From: Gammaproteobacteria bacterium
GTDB taxonomy: Bacteria > Pseudomonadota > Gammaproteobacteria > Chromatiales > Sedimenticolaceae
DNA length: 5,125 bases
Assembly (NCBI GenBank): GCA_020445245.1
Contig: JAGRHB010000160.1
Coordinates: forward strand, 1 to 5,125
Direction of reading: 5' to 3'
The position numbers and the translations under genes were made by a program. This document shows positions 1 to 5,125 of this stretch, piece by piece (position 1 is the stretch's first letter; each line of letters begins with the position of its first letter). The notes beneath the pieces are model-generated. The model was not told the DNA's origin. It did no database searches and worked only from the letters and a program-made list of their open reading frames with translations.

Positions 1-10
1 GGCACAACGC

Positions 11-39
11 TTTACCCGACTGGTCGGCTGTCCGACAAT
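11..39 (+). promoter_or_regulatory. Weak candidate sigma-70 promoter upstream of zapD
   Basis: A TTTACC at 11-16 (4 of 6 matches to TTGACA) is followed, after a 17-base spacer, by GACAAT at 34-39 (4 of 6 matches to TATAAT). Spacing is ideal but both boxes are imperfect, and such matches arise by chance. Transcription would begin near 46-48, leaving a leader of about 40 bases before zapD. The rest of 1-87 shows no recognisable gene: the three forward frames give no sequence I can match to CoaE, which often lies upstream of zapD. zapD could equally be co-transcribed from a gene beyond the left edge. Confidence 0.2.
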
Positions 40-75
40 ATCGGTCTGCATTCACGCAAGCCTGTATCCAGATCC

Positions 76-80
76 AAGGA
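76..80 (+). promoter_or_regulatory. Ribosome binding site for zapD (supports the TTG start)
   Basis: AAGGA lies 7 bases upstream of the TTG at 88. This is the best Shine-Dalgarno match in the region and sits at the right distance. It supports TTG as the initiator, although the reading frame stays open to the window edge. Confidence 0.6.
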
Positions 81-87
81 AACCCCT

Positions 88-855
88 TTGCCAGACACCA
101 CGATCTTCGAGCACCCGTTGAACGAGAAGTGCCGGACCTGGCTGCGGCTGTCGCGCCTGTTTGAGCAGCTCGAGTTCCATTCGCCGCACAGCGCGGAATG
201 GCATGCGCGAGCCGCGATGTCGGCGCTGCTCGATATCGCCAATGTACTGTCGCGTGCGGACATCAAATCGGAGCTGCTGAAGGAACTCGAACGCTACCGG
301 CAGTCGCTTTCCCGCATGGCCGACAGCCCGGGTGTCGATACCGACCGCCTCGCACACATCCTGCAAAACCTGCAGCAGTCCTGCCAGGGGGTGCGTGACA
401 TCAGCGGCCAACTCGGCCAGGCTCTGCGTGGCAACGAGTTCCTGAACAGTATCGTGCAGCGCAGCAGCATCGCCGGCGGTGCATTCGATTTCGACCTCCC
501 GCAGTACCACTACTGGCTGCAGATGCCGCAGCCGGAGCGTTCGATGCAGCTTGACGACTGGCGCCACGAAGTCGGCGCAGTGCAGGATGCGGTCGACCTG
601 CTGCTGACCCTCATCCGCAACAGCGCGGTGCCAACCCAGGAGCACGCACCCAACGGCTTCTACCAGAAGTCCCTGCCGAGCAACATCGCCGCTCAGCTGG
701 TGAGGGTCGGCATCCCCTCTACCGGCGGTGTCTTTGCCGAGATCAGCGGCGGCAAGCACCGTTTCACCATCCGCTTCATGGAGTGCGGCGACTGGCAGCA
801 TCCCCAACAGGTGGACCGCGACGTGCCATTCTCACTCAGCACCTGCCTGATGTGA
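88..855 (+). CDS. zapD: Cell division protein ZapD (FtsZ-associated)
   Basis: ZapD (formerly YacF) is a cytoplasmic protein that binds the C-terminal tail of FtsZ and bundles its filaments, stabilising the Z-ring. The 255-residue product is close to the 247 residues of E. coli ZapD. Family signatures visible are [15 protein letters not shown] (7-21) at the N-terminus, [20 protein letters not shown] (124-143), NGFYQ (189-193) and [13 protein letters not shown] (219-231). The first half is rich in predicted helix and the second half looks like the beta domain of the family. The TTG start at 88 is chosen because the family motif begins only a few residues in, as in E. coli, and because AAGGA lies 7 bases upstream. 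It is followed after 8 bases by yacG, as in many gammaproteobacteria. The TTG start implies modest translation. Identity is secure by recalled family motifs. Confidence 0.95.
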   Translation: MPDTTIFEHPLNEKCRTWLRLSRLFEQLEFHSPHSAEWHARAAMSALLDIANVLSRADIKSELLKELERYRQSLSRMADSPGVDTDRLAHILQNLQQSCQGVRDISGQLGQALRGNEFLNSIVQRSSIAGGAFDFDLPQYHYWLQMPQPERSMQLDDWRHEVGAVQDAVDLLLTLIRNSAVPTQEHAPNGFYQKSLPSNIAAQLVRVGIPSTGGVFAEISGGKHRFTIRFMECGDWQHPQQVDRDVPFSLSTCLM

Positions 856-859
856 GGGA
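854..859 (+). promoter_or_regulatory. Ribosome binding site for yacG, overlapping the zapD stop
   Basis: GAGGGA overlaps the last two bases of the zapD TGA (853-855) and sits 4 bases before the GTG at 864. Ribosomes ending zapD would cover this site, so yacG is probably translated partly by re-initiation. The site supports the GTG over the upstream ATG at 783, which would overlap zapD by 73 bases and add non-family sequence. Confidence 0.6.
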
Positions 860-863
860 CCGC

Positions 864-1040
864 GTGCTCGAGGTAACCTGCCCAACCTGCGGGAAGACGA
901 TCGAATGGACGCCGGCACAGAAGTGGCGTCCCTTCTGCTGCGAGCGATGCAAGCTGATCGACCTGGGGGAATGGCTGGCCGAGGAAAAGCGCATCCCCGG
1001 CGAGCCGGTCATGCCGCCCGAATCCGGCGACGAATCGTAG
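864..1040 (+). CDS. yacG: DNA gyrase inhibitor YacG, zinc-binding
   Basis: YacG is a small cytoplasmic zinc-finger protein that binds GyrB and blocks DNA binding by gyrase. The product is 58 residues (E. coli 65). The zinc site is Cys6-X2-Cys9-X15-Cys25-X3-Cys29, spaced exactly as in the E. coli protein. The signature [18 protein letters not shown] (29-46) follows it, then a short acidic tail ending in SGDES that resembles the acidic, flexible tail of the family. A neighbouring cysteine (Cys26, beside Cys25) is extra; by spacing Cys25 is the ligand. The GTG start at 864 puts the first zinc cysteine at residue 6, and a Shine-Dalgarno sequence lies just upstream. It lies 8 bases behind zapD and is convergent with the minus-strand operon. 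Confidence 0.94.
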   Translation: MLEVTCPTCGKTIEWTPAQKWRPFCCERCKLIDLGEWLAEEKRIPGEPVMPPESGDES

Positions 1041-1041
1041 G

Positions 1042-1081
1042 CGCCGAGCCCTCTCGGCGATCCCGCCGCCGATCAATCGGC
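1042..1081. terminator. Two hairpins between convergent genes, possible bidirectional terminator
   Basis: The 55-base gap between yacG and the opposing small gene holds two perfect inverted repeats. The first pairs CGCCGAG (1042-1048) with CTCGGCG (1053-1059) around a 4-base loop. The second pairs GCCGA (1068-1072) with TCGGC (1077-1081) around a 4-base loop. The hairpins lie where a shared terminator would be expected for two convergent units. Neither is followed by a T-run in either direction, so they do not meet the classical intrinsic-terminator pattern. They may instead protect 3' ends after Rho-dependent stopping or simply be chance structure in GC-rich DNA. Confidence 0.35.
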
Positions 1082-1095
1082 AAGAGACTGGCCTC

Positions 1096-1518
1096 CTACA
1101 AGGGGAAATCCGCCACCGAGGTGTCGCGGTTGCCGACCACGCGTACACGTAACACCGTGGTCTGTGACGGGACGTCCGGCACCAGCCAGGTGTCTCCGCG
1201 CAAGGCCGCAAGGTAGGAACCGAGCTCACTGCCATCGGTCGACAGGGCGATCAGCTCGATTCGCGTGATGCCAGCCGTTTCCAGGCCAGTCTGGCGCACG
1301 ACGAGACCGCCCGGAACAGGTCCGAGCAGCACGGCGCGGTCGCCGGCCATCGCGGCACAGGGCATCGCCCGCGGCCGGCATGAAGATTCAGTCTTGAGAA
1401 AGACAAAGGGTTCGGCCTCGAACACTCGGTGGGTCTTGCGCCCGATCTGGCCCCAGCTCAACGCGAGCCCGACCGCTACGATAAGGAAGAAGATCCAGTA
1501 ACTAGCCTGCCGCGTCAT
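1096..1518 (-). CDS. Small single-pass membrane protein of unknown function
   Basis: I do not recognise this family. The 140-residue product begins MTRQ and then has one hydrophobic segment (about residues 6-24, rich in I, F, L, V and A), followed by GRK. The remainder is soluble. This fits a bitopic protein or an uncleaved signal anchor; the basic residues flank both sides, so topology is uncertain, though a periplasmic body is the simplest reading. Two cysteines, Cys47 and Cys54 (SCRPRAMPC), could form a disulfide or bind a ligand. The C-terminal half alternates short hydrophobic stretches such as TVLRVRVVG (121-129), suggesting a small beta-rich fold. The ATG at 1518 is chosen because it places the hydrophobic segment at the N-terminus; upstream sequence in this frame is antisense-like and arginine-rich. 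The start lies inside the end of the Nudix-ThiE gene (17-base overlap) and the upstream Shine-Dalgarno (GTGGGG) is poor, so expression probably depends on translational coupling. It is last in the minus-strand unit. Confidence 0.75.
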   Translation of the reverse strand: MTRQASYWIFFLIVAVGLALSWGQIGRKTHRVFEAEPFVFLKTESSCRPRAMPCAAMAGDRAVLLGPVPGGLVVRQTGLETAGITRIELIALSTDGSELGSYLAALRGDTWLVPDVPSQTTVLRVRVVGNRDTSVADFPL

Positions 1519-2458
1519 CGCCCCACAACCCGCGAATACCGGCGACACCCTGTGCACCGTGCCGCCAGGCGGTATCGAGCAGCGCCGGACGCATCCCGCC
1601 CAGTGCGTATACCGGCATGCTGGCGGCATCCGAAAGGGCGGCGAACCCGTCCCAGCCGAGCGGCTCGGCATCCGGATGACTGCGCGTCGGCAGCACCGGC
1701 GACAACAACGCAAAGTCGGCACCCACCTTCCCTGCCTGCGCAAGATCCGCTGCGCTGTGACAGGACGCAGCGAGCAGATGCGAGGCTCTCAGCGGGCGTG
1801 TCTGGTAGGCGTGCAATTCGCGGCTGTTAAGGTGCAGCCCATCAGCACCGATCGCACGCGCTGTCTCGGCGTTACCGTTGAACAGCACCCGGGCCTGGTG
1901 CGTGTGGCAAAGGGCACAGGCCTCGCGCCCGATACGCACCAGCTCTTCCTCGGAAAGATCGAACAGGCGAAGTTGCACCAGCCGGATACCGCTGCTCAGG
2001 CTGGCCTCGAGCGCCTGCAGAAAGCGCCCGCGCTCACCGACCTGCGGCGGTGTGATCAGATAGAGCGGGGGCAGCCGCAGCGCCATGACGATCGGAACAT
2101 CTGCAGCGGGCATCGGGTAGTCGGCCAGTTCATGGCGCCCCACCCAGGCCAGCGGCTGACCTTCACGCCCGACAGGCTGACCTTCCCAGGAATCGACCCG
2201 GTGGACATCCAGCAGCACGCTGCGATCGGCATAGTGATGGGTGATGCGGATCAGCGGCCGGTGCGCGACGACCTCGATGCCCAGTTCCTCGTGCAACTCC
2301 CGGGCGAGTCCTGCGGCAACGGTCTCGCCCGGCTCCAGTTTGCCACCCGGAAATTCCCAAAGCCCCCCCTGGTGGGTGTCGTCATGCCGCCTGGCCAGCA
2401 ACACCCGGCCGGCATCGTCGATCAGGGCGGCAGCGGCGACATGGATGACCGGGCTCAT
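1502..2458 (-). CDS. MutT-type Nudix hydrolase fused to a ThiE/TenI-like domain
   Basis: This 318-residue protein joins two domains, an architecture known in gammaproteobacteria, where it stands at the mutT position beside argJ or secA. Residues 1-128 are a MutT-like Nudix hydrolase. The Nudix box is perfect: Gly39, Glu45, Arg53, Glu54, Glu57, Glu58, Gly60, with the metal-binding glutamates present. [15 protein letters not shown] (91-105) closely follows E. coli MutT, so cleavage of 8-oxo-dGTP or a similar nucleotide is likely. Residues about 131-312 resemble thiamine-phosphate synthase: PLYLITPP (131-138), VQLR (161-164), ADGLHL (205-210), SPVLPT (253-258), ALGGM (285-289). The usual ThiE residues around QLREKD, NDR and the lysine after PT are replaced (LFD, NGN, His261), so synthase activity is doubtful. 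The ATG lies 13 bases after argJ with a weak CGGGA site 8 bases upstream. The fold assignment is firm; the substrate of either half is inferred. Confidence 0.9.
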   Translation of the reverse strand: MSPVIHVAAAALIDDAGRVLLARRHDDTHQGGLWEFPGGKLEPGETVAAGLARELHEELGIEVVAHRPLIRITHHYADRSVLLDVHRVDSWEGQPVGREGQPLAWVGRHELADYPMPAADVPIVMALRLPPLYLITPPQVGERGRFLQALEASLSSGIRLVQLRLFDLSEEELVRIGREACALCHTHQARVLFNGNAETARAIGADGLHLNSRELHAYQTRPLRASHLLAASCHSAADLAQAGKVGADFALLSPVLPTRSHPDAEPLGWDGFAALSDAASMPVYALGGMRPALLDTAWRHGAQGVAGIRGLWGDDAAG

Positions 2459-2471
2459 GCCACTGTCCCGT

Positions 2472-3659
2472 TCAGCTGCGGTACTCGGCGTTGATCTTCA
2501 CGTAGTCGTACGAGAGATCGCAGGTCAGCACCTCGACCTCCGCATCACCCCTGGCGAGGTCAATGCGGATTTCGATATCGCTCTGTTTCATCACCGCCTT
2601 GCCTGCCTCCTCGGTATAGCCGGGGTCGCGCCCGCCACCACTGACAATACACGCTTCCCCGAGCCAGATGCGGATACTGTCGACGTCAAGCCCGGAGACA
2701 CCTGCCCTGCCGACCGCGGCCAGGATACGCCCCCAGTTGGGATCGGAGGCAAACAGCGCGGTCTTGACCAGTGGCGAATGTGCCACCGTATAGGCGACGA
2801 GGCGTGCTTCCGCCGCGTCGATGGCGGACTGCACATGCACACGCACCAGCTTGGTCGCGCCCTCGCCGTCGCGCACGATCATCTCTGCCAGTTCAGCGCA
2901 CACGGCCTGCACCGCTTCTGACAGCAGCTTTCCGTCCGGCGAATCGAGTGACTCCACCGCTATACCGGAGGCACCGCTGGCAAGCAGCACGCAGGCGTCG
3001 TTGGTCGAGGTGTCGCCATCGACGGTGATGCTGTTGAACGAGCGATCCACGGCAGCACCCAACATCGCCTGCAACTCCGGTTGCGACACCCGTGCATCGG
3101 TCGCGACATAGGCCAGCATCGTCGCCATGTCGGGACAGATCATCCCAGAGCCCTTGGTGATGCCGGTGACGGTGACCTCGCCTCCCGACAGGGCGACCGT
3201 CCGCGACGACAGCTTGGGCACGGTATCGGTGGTCATGATCGCAGCAGCGGCGAGTGCCCAGTTGTCTTCGCGCAGCCCTGACAACAGCGCCGGGACAGCC
3301 CGGGCGAACGGATCGACCGGCAGATCCTGGCCGATCACGCCGGTGGAGAACGGCATCACCTGGCTCATCGCGCAGCCGGCCATGCCGGCGAGCAGACGAC
3401 AGGTCTCGCGCGCCGCGCGCAGACCCGGCACACCGGTGCCGGCATTGGCATTGCCCGAGTTGATCAGCAGGTAACGGATCGGCCCCTTCGCCAGGTGCTC
3501 GCGCGCGACCGTCACCGGCGCCGCACAGAAGGCATTGCGGGTGAATACCGCCGCACAGGCGCCCCCCTCTCCCAGTTCGATCAGCAGCAGGTCATCGCGA
3601 TTCTTGTAGCGGATACCTGCAGCGGCCACTGCCAGGCGAATTCCCCGAACCTCATGCAT
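2472..3659 (-). CDS. argJ: Arginine biosynthesis protein ArgJ (glutamate N-acetyltransferase)
   Basis: ArgJ moves the acetyl group from N-acetylornithine to glutamate, closing the cyclic arginine pathway; some family members also use acetyl-CoA to make acetylglutamate. The cytoplasmic precursor of 395 residues cuts itself into two chains. The cleavage and nucleophile motif [14 protein letters not shown] (169-182) is intact, giving cleavage between Ala179 and Thr180 with Thr180 as catalytic residue. Thr106-Gly107 in STGVIG is the expected oxyanion-hole pair. Other family hallmarks are [13 protein letters not shown] (64-76), DGDTSTND (214-221), ASDPNWGRI (304-312) and the C-terminal [11 protein letters not shown] (385-395). 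Length is normal. The ATG at 3659 has a strong GGAGGGG site 5 bases upstream and begins at the usual family N-terminus; the frame opens only after the secA stop. It follows secA by 42 bases and precedes the Nudix gene by 13. Whether it is mono- or bifunctional cannot be read from the sequence. Confidence 0.97.
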   Translation of the reverse strand: MHEVRGIRLAVAAAGIRYKNRDDLLLIELGEGGACAAVFTRNAFCAAPVTVAREHLAKGPIRYLLINSGNANAGTGVPGLRAARETCRLLAGMAGCAMSQVMPFSTGVIGQDLPVDPFARAVPALLSGLREDNWALAAAAIMTTDTVPKLSSRTVALSGGEVTVTGITKGSGMICPDMATMLAYVATDARVSQPELQAMLGAAVDRSFNSITVDGDTSTNDACVLLASGASGIAVESLDSPDGKLLSEAVQAVCAELAEMIVRDGEGATKLVRVHVQSAIDAAEARLVAYTVAHSPLVKTALFASDPNWGRILAAVGRAGVSGLDVDSIRIWLGEACIVSGGGRDPGYTEEAGKAVMKQSDIEIRIDLARGDAEVEVLTCDLSYDYVKINAEYRS

Positions 3660-3664
3660 GGAAG

Positions 3665-3671
3665 CCCCTCC
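3665..3671 (-). promoter_or_regulatory. Strong ribosome binding site for argJ
   Basis: Read on the minus strand, GGAGGGG lies 5 bases before the ATG at 3659. It is the strongest Shine-Dalgarno sequence in the window and fixes the argJ start. It lies in the 42-base secA-argJ gap, where I see no T-tract terminator or clear promoter, so argJ is probably read through from secA. Confidence 0.65.
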
Positions 3672-3701
3672 GTCCGATCGCCTGACCGTTGCAGGCCATC
3701 T

Positions 3702-5125
3702 CTAATTCAGTTTTCCGTGGCAATGCTTGTACTTCTTTCCCGAGCCGCAGGGACAGGGATCATTTCGGCCGACTTTGCGGTCGGGTCGCACAAAGGGTTT
3801 CTTTTCCTCGGGCAACGCAGCCTGATCAGCGTCCGGGGCTGCACCCTCACCGAAACCATCAAAGGCCTCGTGCCTGAACTCGAATGCGCCGGGATCCGGC
3901 AGGTTCTCGGGGATGCCCGGAGGCGCCTGCAGCTGCAGTCGGCAGAGAATCTGCACCACCTCCATCTTGATCGCGTCCAGCATGGCCGAGAACATCTCGA
4001 ATGCCTCGCGCTTGTACTCCTGCTTGGGGTTCTTTTGCGCGTAGCCACGCAGGTGTATGCCCTGACGCAGGTAATCCATCGCGGCGAGATGTTCCTTCCA
4101 GTGCGAGTCGAGGGTGAACAGCATCACCTCTTTCTCGATGCGGCGCATCTGCTCCGATCCTGCCTGCCGTTCCTTGTCGTCGTAGATTGCCGTGAGCTCG
4201 TCGAGGATGCGCTGGCGCAGCGTCTCCTCGTGCAGGCTGTCGTCCTGGTCAAGCCATTGCTGCACCGGCGCATCGAGCCCGAAATTCTCCATCAGGGCCT
4301 CGGCGAGCCCCGCAGTATCCCACTGCTCCTCAAGGCTGCCTTGCGGAATATAGGTGCTGATCACCGCATTGACGACGTCATAGCGCAGGTTGGCGATGGT
4401 CTCGGCAATGTTCTCCGTCTCCATCAACTCATCACGCTGCTGGTAGACAACCTTGCGCTGGTCGTTGGCGACGTCGTCGTATTCGAGCAGCTGCTTGCGG
4501 ATGTCGAAGTTGCGTCCCTCGACCTTGCGCTGCGCGTTCTCGATCGCCTTGTTGACCCAGGGATGCTCGATCGCCTCGCCTTCCTTCATGCCCAGCTTCT
4601 GCATCAGGCCGGACACCCGCTCCGAGGCGAAGATACGCATCAGGCTGTCTTCCAGCGAAAGGTAGAAGCGTGATGAACCGGGGTCGCCCTGGCGGCCGGA
4701 GCGGCCACGCAACTGGTTGTCGATACGCCGCGACTCGTGACGCTCGGTACCGATCACCCGCAGACCACCGGCTGCCAGCACCTGCTCGTGCCGCTTCTGC
4801 CAACCGGTGCGATATTCGGCGATGGCCTCCTCGGTCGCTTCCTCACCGAGCTGGCCGAGTTCGACATCGAGATTGCCGCCGAGCACGATATCGGTACCAC
4901 GACCGGCCATGTTGGTAGCGATCGTGACCGCCGCAGGCCGGCCGGCCTCGGCCACCGTCTGCGCCTCGCGTTCATGGTGCTTGGCGTTGAGCACCTGGTG
5001 TTCGATGCCGGCGGCATTCAGCATATTGGACACCATCTCCGAGACCTCGATCGACGCTGTGCCGACCAGCACCGGCTGGCCACGCTTCACGCAGTCGCGT
5101 ACGTCTTCGACGATCGCCTCATACT
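3702..5125 (-). CDS. secA: Preprotein translocase ATPase SecA, C-terminal half (cut by window edge)
   Basis: SecA is the motor that binds unfolded precursor proteins and drives them through SecYEG using ATP. The window holds the last 473 residues; the frame runs through 5125, so the true start lies outside and the gene is not truncated biologically on this evidence. By comparison with E. coli SecA (901 residues) the visible part begins near residue 410. In order: the second nucleotide-binding domain with [12 protein letters not shown] (15-26 of the visible part), TNMAGRGTD (70-78) and the arginine-finger region [17 protein letters not shown] (125-141); the helical scaffold and finger with [20 protein letters not shown] (344-363); a short acidic linker; and the zinc tail with Cys457, Cys459, Cys468 and His469, which binds SecB. 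An apparent GTG at 5090 is an internal valine codon. It appears to head the unit containing argJ and the Nudix gene. Confidence 0.98.
   Translation of the reverse strand, partial: YEAIVEDVRDCVKRGQPVLVGTASIEVSEMVSNMLNAAGIEHQVLNAKHHEREAQTVAEAGRPAAVTIATNMAGRGTDIVLGGNLDVELGQLGEEATEEAIAEYRTGWQKRHEQVLAAGGLRVIGTERHESRRIDNQLRGRSGRQGDPGSSRFYLSLEDSLMRIFASERVSGLMQKLGMKEGEAIEHPWVNKAIENAQRKVEGRNFDIRKQLLEYDDVANDQRKVVYQQRDELMETENIAETIANLRYDVVNAVISTYIPQGSLEEQWDTAGLAEALMENFGLDAPVQQWLDQDDSLHEETLRQRILDELTAIYDDKERQAGSEQMRRIEKEVMLFTLDSHWKEHLAAMDYLRQGIHLRGYAQKNPKQEYKREAFEMFSAMLDAIKMEVVQILCRLQLQAPPGIPENLPDPGAFEFRHEAFDGFGEGAAPDADQAALPEEKKPFVRPDRKVGRNDPCPCGSGKKYKHCHGKLN

Noticed and set aside
23..36. Inverted repeat GTCGG/CCGAC near the left edge
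   Set aside because: A 5-base stem with a 4-base loop and no T-run; it is expected by chance and partly overlaps the candidate promoter spacer.
1..87. Possible 3' end of an upstream gene such as coaE
   Set aside because: None of the forward frames gives a recognisable CoaE or other C-terminus, and the one in the zapD frame is simply open without family resemblance.
52..807. Open frame of 251 codons on the minus strand opposite zapD
   Set aside because: It mirrors zapD codons on the opposite strand; zapD has clear family motifs and this frame has none.
783..863. Longer yacG start at the ATG at 783
   Set aside because: The extra 27 residues overlap zapD and do not match the YacG family, in which the zinc finger begins within about the first ten residues.
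1519..1743. Upstream extension of the small membrane protein to an ATG at 1743
   Set aside because: The added 75 residues are Arg/Cys/Pro-rich, lie entirely inside the Nudix-ThiE gene in another frame, and would bury the N-terminal membrane segment.
1559..2494. Open frame of 311 codons on the plus strand opposite the Nudix-ThiE gene
   Set aside because: Antisense shadow of a gene with a perfect Nudix box; it also runs into the end of argJ.
3680..3696. Hairpin GCCTG/CAGGC with a 7-base loop between secA and argJ
   Set aside because: The stem is only 5 pairs and no T-tract follows on the minus strand, so it is not a credible terminator.
3495..4673. Open frame of 392 codons on the plus strand opposite argJ and secA
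   Set aside because: It runs antisense across two certain genes and their junction, resembles no family I know, and long antisense open frames are common in GC-rich coding DNA.

Overview
This window looks like an ordinary, gene-dense piece of a GC-rich gammaproteobacterial chromosome (about 60% G+C by eye). The grounds are that ZapD and YacG are essentially proteobacterial families, and that the order secA - argJ - mutT(-thiE) facing yacG - zapD is a known gammaproteobacterial neighbourhood. E. coli has the same convergent mutT / yacG-zapD arrangement without argJ. A Chromatiales-like or Pseudomonas-like lineage would fit, but I cannot fix the genus. I see no mobile element, tRNA, rRNA, CRISPR array or phage gene.

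Layout. Positions 1-87 carry a weak candidate promoter and the zapD ribosome binding site. On the plus strand, zapD (88-855, TTG start) and yacG (864-1040, GTG start) form a tight pair, with the yacG Shine-Dalgarno sequence lying on the zapD stop codon. A 55-base convergent gap (1041-1095) holds two short perfect hairpins but no T-tract. Everything to the right is on the minus strand and is read from right to left: the C-terminal half of secA (cut by the window edge at 5125), then argJ after 52 bases, then a MutT-type Nudix/ThiE-like fusion 13 bases after argJ, and finally a small single-pass membrane protein of unknown function whose start overlaps the end of the fusion gene by 17 bases. The spacing suggests one transcriptional unit, secA-argJ-mutT/thiE-small protein.

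Functions. SecA is the motor ATPase for protein export. ArgJ recycles the acetyl group in arginine synthesis. The Nudix-ThiE fusion probably removes oxidised or otherwise aberrant nucleotides or pyrophosphates. YacG is a zinc-finger inhibitor of DNA gyrase, and ZapD bundles FtsZ filaments at the division site. They do not form one pathway; this is a conserved housekeeping cluster.

The parts most worth a second look are the fusion protein, whose ThiE half has lost residues typical of a working thiamine-phosphate synthase, and the small anchored protein apparently coupled to it by translation. I did not find a convincing new multi-gene system.
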